Shown here: piece by piece, positions 24,297-36,156 of the stretch
Layout: each line of letters begins with the position of its first letter
Numbering within the stretch: the first letter of the stretch is position 1
Assembly: GCA_948471035.1 (NCBI GenBank)
Contig: CAOKRC010000013.1
Coordinates: 1-40,361 of the forward strand
Reading direction: 5' to 3'
Length of the DNA: 40,361 nt
DNA from: an uncultured Clostridium sp.
GTDB taxonomy: Bacteria; Bacillota; Clostridia; TANB77; CAG-508
Notes under the pieces: generated by a model
The model's database searches: none
What the model saw: the letters and a program-made list of their open reading frames with translations, nothing else
What the model was told of the DNA's origin: nothing
Translations under genes and position numbers: made by a program

Positions 24297-26117
24297 TTAT
24301 TCTAATAAATTCTTAAAGAAACTTTCAGTTGAAATATTGCTAGGACGATTATTTCTTTTTAAACAGTATAAACAATCTGTGCTTTTAGTTATATGATTAA
24401 CACCTTTTTCACAAGATAGGCTCGCTTTGAATCCTAGCTTTTTTATTATATCAAGAGAGTCTTTACTAATTGCTCCAAATGGGTATGTGAAAGTATTTGG
24501 AGTATAATTTGTGTTTTTAATAAATTCTTCTTGTAGTTTTTGTAAATCGTTAGTTAAAAGAGTTTCATAATCTTCTTTTGATTCAAACTTCTTTTTCATA
24601 CAGCCTTTACGTGCATCAATTGAATGCAAATTATATGTATGATTTTGAAATTCTATAGTGCCATCAGCAATTAATTCGTTTATATCTTTCCAACGTAAAT
24701 AGCCATAATTTGGGTTTGCTTCATCACTTTCTGTAAAAGTATTAGTGTACTCACCAACTATAGAAATAACAGCCTTCATATCATATTTTTTGAGTATTGG
24801 TAGAGCATAAGTTAAATTATTATAATGCCCATCATCAAAAGTGATAATTATCGGTTTTTCAGGAAGTGGAGAATTTTCATACACATAGTTAATTAGGTCT
24901 TGTATTGTTATAGAGGTGTAACCTTTGCCTTTGATATATGCCAAGTCTTTTTCTAATATATTTGGATGTATAATGTAATCTCCGCTTTTAGATTTTAATA
25001 TGCTATGATACATAATAATTGGTACTTTAATAAAATCATCATCTAAGGCATCTGCATTAACATTTGTATAATCTTTTGTATCATTATTCTCTTTTACAAT
25101 TTCACTTTTATTTTTTCTTAAAAATTCAATAATTTGATAAACATCTATCCAAATTTGATTTACACCATCTTTTTGGGATTCGTCAAAAATTAACTGCATA
25201 CCAAAATGTAAATGAGGGATATTAATATTATTTACATTCTCCTTTGTACTATATCCTGTCATTCCAAGGTAGCCGATAACATCACCAGCCTTAACAGTTT
25301 TACCTTCATACATATCAGCAGTATAAGGATGGTCTTTTCTAAGATGAGCATAGTAATAATACCTTTTTCTATCCATACTTCTAACTCCAATTCTCCAGCC
25401 ACCATATTGATTCCAACCAAGAGCCTCAACAGTACCACTTTCTACTGCAATAATAGGAGTACCAATACTTCCCATAAGGTCATTTCCAAGATGTACCCTT
25501 TTAAAACCATATGAACGAGCATTACCAAAATCATCATAATGGCTAAAACTATAATTTTTAGCAATAGGTAAAAACGCCTTAACTCCATATTTTTTAGTAA
25601 AAGTTTTTTCATCAGTCCCAGCATCTACAGGAAGTTCAACTTCATATTCACCAATAAATTCATGTAAAATTGCATCATATGATTCATAATAGTAATTATA
25701 ATTTTTTAAATCTTTAGTTAATTCTTCCATTGTAGAGCCATTTTTCAATTTATCTGTTAATGCAGTTAAATCACTTTGTTTAAATTTTTTAAAGTTACCA
25801 CCATATTTACAAGCGAGATATGAAAGTAATTCTATCCAATTATATTTTATAATGTCATTATTAGTATGAGAAGTTATATCTAATTTAGAAGTTTTATCTA
25901 ACACATCATATGTAACATTAAAATCCACCCATTTAATATACTTTTTTTCCTCATTTGAAGTGTTAGATTCTATATTATTCCATACTAAATTTCCAGAGTT
26001 AGCAGGAAGACTAAAGGGATATATTAAAGAAACTGCAACAATAGATGCTAGTATAACAATACATACACTGAAAAATACAATATATGATTTATTTATTTTG
26101 ATAGATTTTATAAACAA
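24297..26117 (-). CDS. Membrane-anchored fusion of M23 peptidase and polysaccharide deacetylase
   Basis: The protein is 606 aa. An N-terminal membrane anchor (IVFFSVCIVILASIVAVSLI) is followed by an extracytoplasmic region of about 170 residues. Next comes an M23 (LytM) zinc peptidase with metal ligands in RVHLGNDLMG and the HLHFGMQ motif (around residue 300). The C-terminal NodB-type polysaccharide deacetylase has IITFDDGHYNN and FQNHTYNLHS (HxxxxH), ending in a family-like YPFG region. The domains would cut peptide cross-links and deacetylate glycan in the same wall site. A TTG start at 26117 is used with GAGGTG upstream. It is convergent with the permease gene. The pairing of the two activities in one chain is uncommon. 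Confidence 0.88.
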   Translation of the reverse strand: MFIKSIKINKSYIVFFSVCIVILASIVAVSLIYPFSLPANSGNLVWNNIESNTSNEEKKYIKWVDFNVTYDVLDKTSKLDITSHTNNDIIKYNWIELLSYLACKYGGNFKKFKQSDLTALTDKLKNGSTMEELTKDLKNYNYYYESYDAILHEFIGEYEVELPVDAGTDEKTFTKKYGVKAFLPIAKNYSFSHYDDFGNARSYGFKRVHLGNDLMGSIGTPIIAVESGTVEALGWNQYGGWRIGVRSMDRKRYYYYAHLRKDHPYTADMYEGKTVKAGDVIGYLGMTGYSTKENVNNINIPHLHFGMQLIFDESQKDGVNQIWIDVYQIIEFLRKNKSEIVKENNDTKDYTNVNADALDDDFIKVPIIMYHSILKSKSGDYIIHPNILEKDLAYIKGKGYTSITIQDLINYVYENSPLPEKPIIITFDDGHYNNLTYALPILKKYDMKAVISIVGEYTNTFTESDEANPNYGYLRWKDINELIADGTIEFQNHTYNLHSIDARKGCMKKKFESKEDYETLLTNDLQKLQEEFIKNTNYTPNTFTYPFGAISKDSLDIIKKLGFKASLSCEKGVNHITKSTDCLYCLKRNNRPSNISTESFFKNLLE

Positions 26118-26471
26118 CTTAAAAACACCTCGTAATATGTATATTTAAAACATATAGATATATTCATATATTTACAAAGGTAAACTAATATGATATTATT
26201 TTTATAGAAATTAAATGAAGTATTAGAGAGGAATATAAAAAATTAGATGATTTAGCTAGGTTAATGCTAAATCCAAATGAAAACTTTGAAAAACTACAAG
26301 AAATTTGGGAAAATACACCTAAATATAGAATTATGTCTGGAGCATTAAATTAATGAATTATAAAAGAAAGAAATGTAAGAAAGTATTTAAGTTATTAATT
26401 ATAAGATACTGTAATTAAACAGTTTTATTTTTTATATAAATGTGCTATACTATTTACAGGAGGAATGCAAA
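26118..26471 (+). other. Gap with a short unassigned coding remnant
   Basis: A frame without a start codon runs to a TAA at 26353 (EEYKKLDDLARLMLNPNENF, then EKLQEIWENTPKYRIMSGAL). It looks like the C-terminus of a larger protein whose 5' part is gone; I do not recognise the family. The rest is AT-rich spacer and probably the promoter of the nucleotidyltransferase gene that follows. Confidence 0.4.
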
Positions 26472-26777
26472 ATGGAAAAAAAATTAAACAATTTACCATC
26501 TTCTTTTCAAGAAGATATAAAAAAAGTAACTAAAATATTAAAAGAAAATGGAGCTAGTGAAGTATTCATTTTTGGTTCTATTGCTAATGGGAAATTTAAC
26601 GAAAATTCAGATATAGATATTGCAGTTAAAGGATTAAATGAAAAAGAGTTTTATAAGATTGCAAGTATATTAATGTTTGAACTCGAAAATGAATTTGACC
26701 TTATAGATTTAGATGATAAAGAAAATCGCTTTTCGCAAATGCTATTGAAAGTTGGAGGATTGTTAAAAATTGGATAA
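26472..26777 (+). CDS. MNT-type nucleotidyltransferase (antitoxin-like)
   Basis: The protein is 101 aa. The minimal nucleotidyltransferase motif is FIFGSIANGKFNENSDIDIA (GSxxxG...SDIDIAV), followed by the third acidic residue in FDLIDLDD. Such proteins are the MNT half of MNT-HEPN pairs, where they modify the HEPN RNase. AGGAGG lies 8 bp before the ATG at 26472. The next frame overlaps it and is a shortened HEPN. Confidence 0.8.
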   Translation: MEKKLNNLPSSFQEDIKKVTKILKENGASEVFIFGSIANGKFNENSDIDIAVKGLNEKEFYKIASILMFELENEFDLIDLDDKENRFSQMLLKVGGLLKIG

Positions 26778-26901
26778 TTTAATAAAAGAACAAATAAAAT
26801 TTAAAATAAACGATATTGATAAATTGTTTTTAGAATATGATTTAATATTTAGAAAGATAGAAACAGAAAAACCAGATTTGTTTGATATGAGGATACTATA
26901 G
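26770..26901 (+). pseudogene. Truncated HEPN-domain partner
   Basis: The TTG at 26770 overlaps the end of the nucleotidyltransferase gene. The 43-residue product (LDNLIKEQIKFKINDIDKLF, LEYDLIFRKIETEKPDLFDM) resembles the first helix region of HEPN toxins, but intact ones are about 130 residues, and the RNase motif (RxxxxH) is absent. A deletion has removed the toxin and left the antitoxin, a common fate of such modules. Confidence 0.55.
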
Positions 26902-26968
26902 CTATTTACAAATGTATTTGGCTATGGTATTCTTTTTATGTAATAAATAAAAAAAGGAGATAACGTGA

Positions 26969-29021
26969 GTGGCAGATTTAAACCAGGATGTAAAGTTTGT
27001 TAAAGGTGTTGGACCTAATAGAGTTGTATTACTAAATAGATTAGGGATTTATACATTAAAAGATTTAATTACATATTATCCAAGAGAGCATGAGGATAGA
27101 AGTAAACCAGTTAATATAGCTGATGCAGTTGATGGAGAAGAAGTTTTGATAGAAGCAGTTTGTACTTCTAGAGTAAATGAAATTCGAACAAGAAGAAAAG
27201 GTATGACAATATATAAGCTAATTGTAAGAGATGATACAGGTTCTATGGTTATAACTTGGTATAATCAAAAATATCTAAGACAAAGATTTAAATTAGGAGA
27301 GAAATATAATTTCTTTGGAAAAATTGCAAAAAAGAATGGTACAACTGAAATGCTTTCTCCTACATTTGATGATATAGGAAAAACTAAAAATACAGGAAAG
27401 ATTATTCCCATATATCCATTAACATATAGCTTATCACAAAATACTATTAGGCAAATAATTGAAAATGGTTTAAATATTGCTAAAAATAGCTTAGAAGAAA
27501 CTCTACCTACATATTTATTAGATGAATACAAATTATTAGATATAAATTCAAGTATAAATAGCATACATTTTCCAAAAGATTTTACAGATTTTGAACAAGC
27601 AAGAAAAAGGCTCGTTTTTGAAGAATTGCTTAGTATGCAACTTGCACTTCTTAGCATAAAAAATATGAATACAGTGGAAGAAACAGGTATCAAATTTAAT
27701 GAAAATGTAAAAATGTCTTCTGTAATTAATGCTCTGCCATTTAAACTAACAAAGGCACAATTACGTGTTTTAGAAGAAATAGATAGAGATATGGAATCTA
27801 CTAAGCCAATGAACAGACTATTACAAGGGGATGTAGGCTCACGGAAAAACAGTAGTTGCAATAATTGCAGCATATAAAGCAGTAAAAAGTGGATATCAAA
27901 TGGCAATTATGGCACCAACTGCAATTCTTGCTACCCAGCATATGGAGGAATTTAGTAAAATTTTAGGTGAATTTGGAATTAGATGTGAACTATTAATTAG
28001 TGGATTAAGTAAAAAGAAAAAAGAAGATATTTTGCAAAGACTAGAAAATGGAGAAATTGACGTATTAATTGGTACACATGCAATACTAGAAGAAAATGTT
28101 ATATTTAAAAATCTAGGATTAGTTGTAACAGATGAACAACATAGGTTTGGTGTAAGACAAAGAAAAATTATATCTAAAAAAGGAGATAATCCAGATGTAT
28201 TAGTAATGACAGCAACACCAATCCCACGTACTCTTGCACTTATATTATATGGAGACCTAGATATATCTATTATTGATGAACTTCCACCAAATAGAAAAAA
28301 GATAGATACCATAGCAGTTACAAAAGGATTAACCGACAGGGTAAATAACTTTATAAAAAAACAAATACAAGAAGGAAGACAATGCTATATTGTATGCCCA
28401 CTTGTAGAAGAAAATGAAGAAATGGACTTAAAATCTGTAATAGAACTTGCAGAACTTTATAAAAATGAGGTATTTAGTGAGTATAAAGTAGAATATTTAC
28501 ACGGAAAAATGAGACCAAAAGAAAAAGATGCTATAATGGAAGAATTTAAACAAGGAAATATAGATATTTTAATATCTACTACTGTAATAGAAGTAGGAGT
28601 TAATGTTCCAAATGCAAGTATTATGGTAGTTGAAAATGCTGAAAGATTTGGTCTTGCACAGTTACACCAATTAAGAGGAAGAGTTGGAAGAGGGGAATAT
28701 AAATCTTATTGTATTTTAAAATATCAGGGAAATTCTGAAAATATACGAGAACGTATGAAAGTAATGCAAGATACAAATGATGGTTTTGTAATTTCAGAAA
28801 AGGATTTAGAGTTAAGAGGTTCTGGAGAATTTTTTGGAACAAAGCAACATGGACTTCCAGAATTTAAAATAGCAAACTTATTCCAAGACATGCCAATATT
28901 ACAACAAGTACAAAGCCTAGCATACAAAATTTTACAAAAAGACCCAAAATTAGAGAAAAAAGAAAATGAAAAATTACGAAAAATGACGAAAGGAAAATTT
29001 GAAAATAGGCTAGAAATATAG
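26969..29021 (+). CDS. recG: RecG, ATP-dependent DNA helicase, Walker A completed by a CGG +1 shift
   Basis: The first frame (GTG start, GGAG about 9 bp upstream) encodes the wedge domain and runs to NRLLQGDVGS (291 residues). CGG at 27842 follows. Continuing in frame would end twelve codons later. One base on, the frame reads GKTVVAIIAAYKAVKSGYQM and continues through DEQHRFGVRQR, TATPIPRTLAL, STTVIEVGVNVPNASIMVVE and HQLRGRVGRG to 29021. Together they make 683 aa, the normal RecG length. The helicase remodels stalled replication forks and Holliday junctions. The junction restores GDVGSGKT exactly. Without the shift no helicase core is made. Confidence 0.94.
27842..27845 (+). other. CGG +1 frameshift site in recG (CGGA)
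   Basis: GGC TCA CGG AAA AAC becomes TCA (C) GGA AAA ACA. The last glycine of the Walker A motif GDVGSGKT comes from the shift. Confidence 0.92.
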
Positions 29022-29093
29022 GTAAGATTTGACAAAATATAAATAAAATTATATTATATAAACGTAAATATAAATATAAGGATGTTGAATAAT

Positions 29094-29285
29094 ATGTTAA
29101 AAACGATATTAATAATAATTGGAACAATAATTGCATTGTTAGGAACAATAATGGTATTTGATGCACGATATTTAACAAAAAAGTTATTTAGTTTTGGTGA
29201 CCAAAATGAAGCAACTAGTGGATTAAAAATTGTAGGCTTTTTTATAGTTATTATTGGAGCATTACTTATATATTTTAATATTTAA
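29094..29285 (+). CDS. Small membrane protein, two transmembrane segments
   Basis: The protein is 63 aa. Two hydrophobic stretches (TILIIIGTIIALLGTIMVFD and LKIVGFFIVIIGALLIYFNI) flank a polar loop (RYLTKKLFSFGDQNEATS). Function unknown. Similar two-pass proteins are scattered in Clostridia. The ATG at 29094 is preferred because AAGGA lies about 11 bp upstream, while the ATG at 29082 abuts it. Confidence 0.65.
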   Translation: MLKTILIIIGTIIALLGTIMVFDARYLTKKLFSFGDQNEATSGLKIVGFFIVIIGALLIYFNI

Positions 29286-29287
29286 TA

Positions 29288-29316
29288 TTGACAATGAATA
29301 ATGCATAATATATAAT
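29288..29316 (+). promoter_or_regulatory. Promoter of the T-box-valS operon
   Basis: TTGACA (29288-29293), 17-bp spacer, TATAAT (29311-29316). Confidence 0.8.
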
Positions 29317-29334
29317 ACATATATATTAAAAAAC

Positions 29335-29564
29335 AAGGAAAAAGAGGAGTAGTTTGTACTTAGTATTAGGGAGTAGAAATCATAGACTGAAAGTTTCTAT
29401 TATTAAAGGCAAATGAAAGTAGCTTTGGAGTTAATATGTTGAAAAACTAGTAAACATATTCGTATAAGCCACGTTATAGGCTACTAAAGATATTATAGAA
29501 ATATAATAAATTAAGGTGGTACCGTGAATTAAACTTCGCCCTTATGTTGGGACGAAGTTTTTTT
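29335..29564 (+). promoter_or_regulatory. Valine-specific T-box riboswitch controlling valS
   Basis: The T-box core AAGGTGGTACCGTG lies at 29513-29526. It is followed by the terminator AACTTCG-CCC...GGG-CGAAGTT plus seven T (29532-29564). The specifier region AATGAAA-GTA-GCTTTGGAGT places GTA (valine) at 29419-29421. Uncharged tRNA-Val binding would favour the antiterminator and raise valS expression. Confidence 0.88.
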
Positions 29565-29585
29565 GATAAAAAGGGGGAATTGAAG

Positions 29586-32267
29586 ATGAATGATAAGCAT
29601 AAGTTACAGGATAAATATAAGCCAAAAGATTTTGAGGAAAAATTATATAAAGAATGGGAAGAAAAAGGATATTTTAAACCAAGTATGGATACTGAAAAAG
29701 AAAGCTATTGTATTATGATGCCACCACCAAATGTAACAGGAAAACTTCATATGGGGCATGCATTAGATGATACAATGCAAGATATTCTAATTCGTTTTAA
29801 AAGAATGAATGGATATAATACATTATGGCTTCCAGGAACAGACCATGCATCAATTTCAACAGAAATGAAAGTAGTAGAAAAATTAAGAAAAGAAGGAAAA
29901 ACTAAACAGGATTTAGGTAGAGAAAAGTTTTTAGAAGAAACCTGGGATTGGACTAGACTTTATGGAGGAACTATTGAAGACCAACAAAGAAAATTAGGAT
30001 GTTCTTGTGATTGGTCAAGACGTAGATTTACACTAGATGAAGGATTATCCAATGCTGTTTTAGAACAATTTGTTAGCTTACATGAAAAAGGATTAATATA
30101 CAAAGGGAAAAGAATGGTAAACTGGTGTACTAATTGTAACACTTCTGTTTCTGATGCAGAAGTAGAATATCATGAAGAAGCATCAAAATTATGGCATATT
30201 AGATATAAAGTAAAGGGTGAAGATACATATATTATTGTTGCAACAACAAGACCAGAAACAATGCTTGGAGATACAGCAGTAGCAGTTCATCCAGATGATG
30301 AAAGATATAAAGAATTATCAGGAAAAACTTGTATATTACCAATTATGAACAAAGAAATACCAATAATACAAGATGAATTTGTTGAAAAAGAATTTGGCAC
30401 AGGTGCAGTAAAAATAACACCAGCACACGATATGAACGATTATCAAGCAGGGTTAAGACATAATTTAGAAGTAGTAGAAGTTTTTGACGAAAACTTCAAA
30501 ATGGGTAGCCTTGTTCCTGAATATGAAGGAATGGACTTACTAGAAGCACGTAAATTAATTGTAGAAAAATTAAAAGAAATAGGAGCACTTGTAAAAGAAG
30601 AAGAGTATACTCATAATGTTGGTAAATGTGAAAGATGTAAACACACAATAGAACCAAAAATTTCAACACAATGGTTTGTAAAAATGAAAGAGTTAGCCCA
30701 ACCAGCAATAGAAGCTGTAAAAAATGGAGATATAAAATTTGTACCAAAAAGATATGAAAAAACATATTTTCATTGGTTAGAAAACATACAAGACTGGTGT
30801 ATATCAAGACAGTTATGGTGGGGACATAGAATACCAGCATATTATTGTGAGGAATGTGGACACATAAATGTTTCTAAAACGTTACCTGAAAAATGTGGAA
30901 AATGTGGAAGTACACATTTACATCAAGATGAAGATACACTAGATACATGGTTTAGTTCAGCGTTATGGCCATTTTCAACTCTTGGTTGGCCTGAAAAAAC
31001 AGAAGATTTAGATATATTCTTCCCAACAAATACATTAGTTACAGGATACGATATTATATTTTTCTGGGTTGTAAGGATGGTATTTTCAAGTTTATATGCA
31101 ACAAATCAAAAGCCATTTAGTGATGTTTTAATACATGGTATTATACGTGATAGCCAAGGTAGAAAAATGTCAAAAAGTTTAGGAAATGGAATAGATCCGC
31201 TTGATATAATAAATGAATATGGAACAGATGCTTTAAGATTTTCAGTTATTTCTGGAACTACAATGGGAAATGATATAAGATATATGCCAGAGAAATTAGA
31301 GCAAGCATCAAACTTTGCAAATAAAATCTGGAATGCTGCAAGATTTATAACAATGAATTTGGCAGATGACGAAAAGATTATAGAGTTTGGAAAGAAAATC
31401 AAAGATGAGAATGGATTATACAAAAAAGAAAGCTTAAGAGTAGAAGACAGATGGATTATGAATAAGCTAGACAACTTAATAGAATCTGTTACAGAAAATA
31501 TAGAAAAGTACGATTTAGGGGTAGCGCTAGATAAAATATATAACTTTATATGGAATGAATTTTGCGATTGGTATATAGAAATAGCAAAATCAAGATTATA
31601 TAGTGAGTCTGAAGAAGAAAAAGTACAAGTAAGTTTTGTATTAAACTATGTTTTTGGAGATAGCTTAAAATTATTACATCCATTTATGCCATTTGTAACT
31701 TCAGAGATTTATGGAAAATTAGTAAATTATAGCGATAAAGACTTAATGGTATCGGACTTTCCAAAAACAAAGAAAAGAGTAGAATATGATACTGAACATG
31801 ATTTTATAGAAAGTATGAAAGAAATAATTATAGGAATACGTAATGCAAGAGCAAATATGAATGTTCATCCATCAAAAAAAGCAAATCTAATTTTTGTAAC
31901 AAAACAATACCAAAAAGAGATAGAAGAATCAAAAGAATTTATACAAAAATTAGGATTTGGAAATGAAATACAAGTTAAAGAAGAAAGAGTAGGTATTCCA
32001 CAAAATGCAATTTGTGTACAAAGTTTTGGAATAGAAGTATTTATGCCATTTGAAGAGTTAGTGGATATAAAAGAAGAAGTGGCAAGACTTGAAAAAGAAA
32101 AAGAAAGATTAGAAAATGAAGTGGCAAGAGCAACAAAAATGTTATCAAATCCAGGATTTGTAGAAAAAGCACCAGAAGCTAAAATTAATGAGGAAAAAGA
32201 GAAACTAGCAAAATACCAAGAAATGCTTAAAACAACAATTGATAGAATTGAAAAAATGAATGGATAA
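29586..32267 (+). CDS. valS: Valyl-tRNA synthetase
   Basis: The protein is 893 aa. Class I motifs are PPPNVTGKLHMGHALDDTMQ (HIGH as HMGH) and SQGRKMSKSLGNGIDPLDII (KMSKS). The editing domain shows TTRPETMLGDTAVAVHPDD. It ends in a coiled coil (VARLEKEKERLENEVARATK) as in bacterial ValRS. The start at 29586 follows the T-box terminator and a GGGGGAA site; the in-frame ATG at 29544 lies inside the terminator. Regulation is by the valine T-box just upstream. No CGG codon appears in this long gene. Confidence 0.96.
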   Translation: MNDKHKLQDKYKPKDFEEKLYKEWEEKGYFKPSMDTEKESYCIMMPPPNVTGKLHMGHALDDTMQDILIRFKRMNGYNTLWLPGTDHASISTEMKVVEKLRKEGKTKQDLGREKFLEETWDWTRLYGGTIEDQQRKLGCSCDWSRRRFTLDEGLSNAVLEQFVSLHEKGLIYKGKRMVNWCTNCNTSVSDAEVEYHEEASKLWHIRYKVKGEDTYIIVATTRPETMLGDTAVAVHPDDERYKELSGKTCILPIMNKEIPIIQDEFVEKEFGTGAVKITPAHDMNDYQAGLRHNLEVVEVFDENFKMGSLVPEYEGMDLLEARKLIVEKLKEIGALVKEEEYTHNVGKCERCKHTIEPKISTQWFVKMKELAQPAIEAVKNGDIKFVPKRYEKTYFHWLENIQDWCISRQLWWGHRIPAYYCEECGHINVSKTLPEKCGKCGSTHLHQDEDTLDTWFSSALWPFSTLGWPEKTEDLDIFFPTNTLVTGYDIIFFWVVRMVFSSLYATNQKPFSDVLIHGIIRDSQGRKMSKSLGNGIDPLDIINEYGTDALRFSVISGTTMGNDIRYMPEKLEQASNFANKIWNAARFITMNLADDEKIIEFGKKIKDENGLYKKESLRVEDRWIMNKLDNLIESVTENIEKYDLGVALDKIYNFIWNEFCDWYIEIAKSRLYSESEEEKVQVSFVLNYVFGDSLKLLHPFMPFVTSEIYGKLVNYSDKDLMVSDFPKTKKRVEYDTEHDFIESMKEIIIGIRNARANMNVHPSKKANLIFVTKQYQKEIEESKEFIQKLGFGNEIQVKEERVGIPQNAICVQSFGIEVFMPFEELVDIKEEVARLEKEKERLENEVARATKMLSNPGFVEKAPEAKINEEKEKLAKYQEMLKTTIDRIEKMNG

Positions 32268-32270
32268 AGA

Positions 32271-32292
32271 AATGTAGGACCCACCCCTACAT
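32271..32292 (+). terminator. Short palindrome after valS, dispersed repeat family
   Basis: ATGTAGG-ACCCACC-CCTACAT forms a stem directly after the valS stop codon. It belongs to the GTAGGGG repeat family and may act as a weak terminator or mRNA stabiliser. Confidence 0.45.
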
Positions 32293-32325
32293 ACAATAAA
32301 AATTATTTTATAGGAGAATAGATAT

Positions 32326-32974
32326 ATGAATTTACCTAATAAACTTACTGTTTTTAGAATGATTTTGGTTATAATAATGATGATGGTTCCAATAGTTGAT
32401 AGTTTAACTCGGAATAACAGGAGAGTTCTTAAGTCTGCCAATTTCATTTTGGATAATGAATATAATTTTTATAATAGCATCAATAACAGATAAATTAGAT
32501 GGGACTCTTGCGAGAAAATGGAATCAAGTTACTACATTTGGAAAATTCTTAGATCCAATAGCTGATAAAATATTAGTACTAGCAGCACTGATTATTTTAG
32601 TAGAATATTCAAAAATTCCAGCGTGGATACCTATAATTATATTAATAAGAGAATTTATGGTATCAGGATATAGATTAATTGCAGTAGAAAAAGGTGGAAA
32701 AGTAATTGCAGCATCAATTTGGGGAAAAATAAAAACGGTAACACAAATGTTAGCAATAATTTGTTGTTTTCTAGATAAATTTAGCTTTGGTAACTTTATT
32801 TTTAGAGTTTCAAGTGAGCAAGCTATGTTAGAAAGCAGTGCAAGTATATATATGACCAATTTACAATTTGGTATTAATATATTATCAACATTACTTTTAA
32901 TAATATGTGTAATTGCAACTATTTTTTCAGGATGGAACTATTTAAAAGGTGGAAAAGATTTATTAAAGGATTGA
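32326..32974 (+). CDS. pgsA: PgsA, phosphatidylglycerophosphate synthase, read through a CGG +1 shift
   Basis: The first 28 codons give the family-typical MNLPNKLTVFRMILVIIMMM and VPIVDSLT. CGG at 32410 follows. One base further the frame reads GITGEFLSLPISFWIMNIIF and continues to a TGA at 32974, for 215 aa in total. The CDP-alcohol phosphotransferase motif is complete (ITDKLDGTLARKWNQVTTFG then KFLDPIADK, D-x2-DG-x2-AR-x8-G-x3-D-x3-D). Several transmembrane helices follow. The enzyme makes the precursor of phosphatidylglycerol at the membrane. AGGAG precedes the ATG. The stop lies six bases before ligA. Confidence 0.92.
32410..32413 (+). other. CGG +1 frameshift site in pgsA (CGGA)
   Basis: TTA ACT CGG AAT AAC becomes ACT (C) GGA ATA ACA, joining the first membrane helix to the rest of the enzyme. 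Confidence 0.9.
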
Positions 32975-34978
<2,004 letters not shown>

Positions 34979-34987
34979 GAGAGAAAT

Positions 34988-35227
34988 ATGGAAGAAAAAT
35001 ATACTTTTGAAAGATTTGATAATGAATTAGAAAATGGTTTTCAAATTTATTTTACCTATGTAAATAATAGATACTTAGTTTTTAAAACCACTGAAAACTG
35101 TTATACACAAATGCTAATATCTGTACACGATAAAAATCCACAACCTAGAATGCTTATGATAACACGTAAAAGGTTAAAAGAACTATTTCCATATATGACA
35201 GATATTGAGTATAAGGTAAGAATGTAA
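34988..35227 (+). CDS. Unrecognised 79-aa protein
   Basis: I do not recognise it. It is a small soluble protein with beta-rich appearance (FERFDNELENGFQIYFTYVN, RYLVFKTTENCYTQMLISVH) and a charged C-terminus (RKRLKELFPYMTDIEYKVRM). It follows ligA by 9 bp with a GGAGAG site and so shares its operon. Confidence 0.6.
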   Translation: MEEKYTFERFDNELENGFQIYFTYVNNRYLVFKTTENCYTQMLISVHDKNPQPRMLMITRKRLKELFPYMTDIEYKVRM

Positions 35228-35265
35228 ATAATTAAGACGTGATAAAACATCACGTCTTAATTATT
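35227..35265. terminator. Bidirectional terminator
   Basis: AATAATTAAGACGTGAT pairs perfectly with ATCACGTCTTAATTATT around AAAAC. It separates the ligA operon from the convergent transglycosylase gene, whose stop codon lies inside the stem. Confidence 0.85.
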
Positions 35266-35958
35266 ATTTGTATTTATAATATTTGCTTTGTCTTCTTCTG
35301 TTATATAATTGTATTTTACCATTGCAGAAAGTACAGCTGATTGTCTTTTTTTAGCTAAATCTAAATTTTTATTAGGAGAATATACACTTGGAGCATTAGG
35401 GATACCTGCAAGAAGTGATGCTTCATCTAGGTTTAAATTTTTTGGCTCTTTATTAAAGTAACCAAGGCTTGCTTCTCTAATTCCATAATAACCATTACCA
35501 TAATAAATGATGTTAGAATATAGTTCTAATATTTCATCTTTAGAATAATTTTCTTCTAAATCAAAAGCTACAAATAGTTCTGCAACTTTTCTTGTAAAGC
35601 GTTGTTCTTGTGTGAAATATAATAGTCTTCCTGTTTGTTGAGTAATTGTACTACCACCTGCAACAATATCTTTTTCTCTTATATTTTCAATCATTGACCT
35701 TGTAGTAGTTATTATATCTATACCATTGTGATCTTTAAATCTATGGTCTTCAATAGCAATTATTGCATTTTTGAAATCATTAGATATGTTATCAATAGTA
35801 ACATAATTTTCATCTTCTTTTATTTTAGAAACTTTATCAGCAATACTAGTTTTATTAATGGCATCTTTATACATAGAATGTCCCATAAAAGCAATTCCAC
35901 CAACTACTAAAATTACTAATATTACAATTGCAAAAAATAGTCTCTTAAAAAATTTCAT
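35257..35958 (-). CDS. Monofunctional peptidoglycan glycosyltransferase (GT51)
   Basis: The protein is 233 aa. An N-terminal membrane anchor (FFAIVILVILVVGGIAFMGH) is followed by a GT51 domain with the catalytic glutamate in IIAIEDHRFKDHNGID and the further motifs GGSTITQQTGRLLYF, RKVAELFVAFDLEENYSKDE and YYGNGYYGIREASLGYF. There is no transpeptidase domain, so it only polymerises glycan strands outside the membrane. It is monocistronic. Confidence 0.9.
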   Translation of the reverse strand: MKFFKRLFFAIVILVILVVGGIAFMGHSMYKDAINKTSIADKVSKIKEDENYVTIDNISNDFKNAIIAIEDHRFKDHNGIDIITTTRSMIENIREKDIVAGGSTITQQTGRLLYFTQEQRFTRKVAELFVAFDLEENYSKDEILELYSNIIYYGNGYYGIREASLGYFNKEPKNLNLDEASLLAGIPNAPSVYSPNKNLDLAKKRQSAVLSAMVKYNYITEEDKANIINTNNN

Positions 35959-36156
35959 AAATTTTTCACATCCTCTTCCAACATTATATACTATTTTTCG
36001 AAAATGTCCAATTAATTTTTTATTAAGATTGACAAAATATTAAATAAAATATAGAATACATTTAACTTATTTAAATCTTAAATAATTGCTTGTCAGCAAT
36101 TAAATTTCCAAATACTTGTAAAATAAACAATAAATTGTTATAATGGAGGTGAAATT

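Noticed and set aside
13900-27850. A-rich slippery heptamers for -1 shifting at udk and recG
   Set aside because: The downstream frame is +1 and not -1, and most other sites have no A run.
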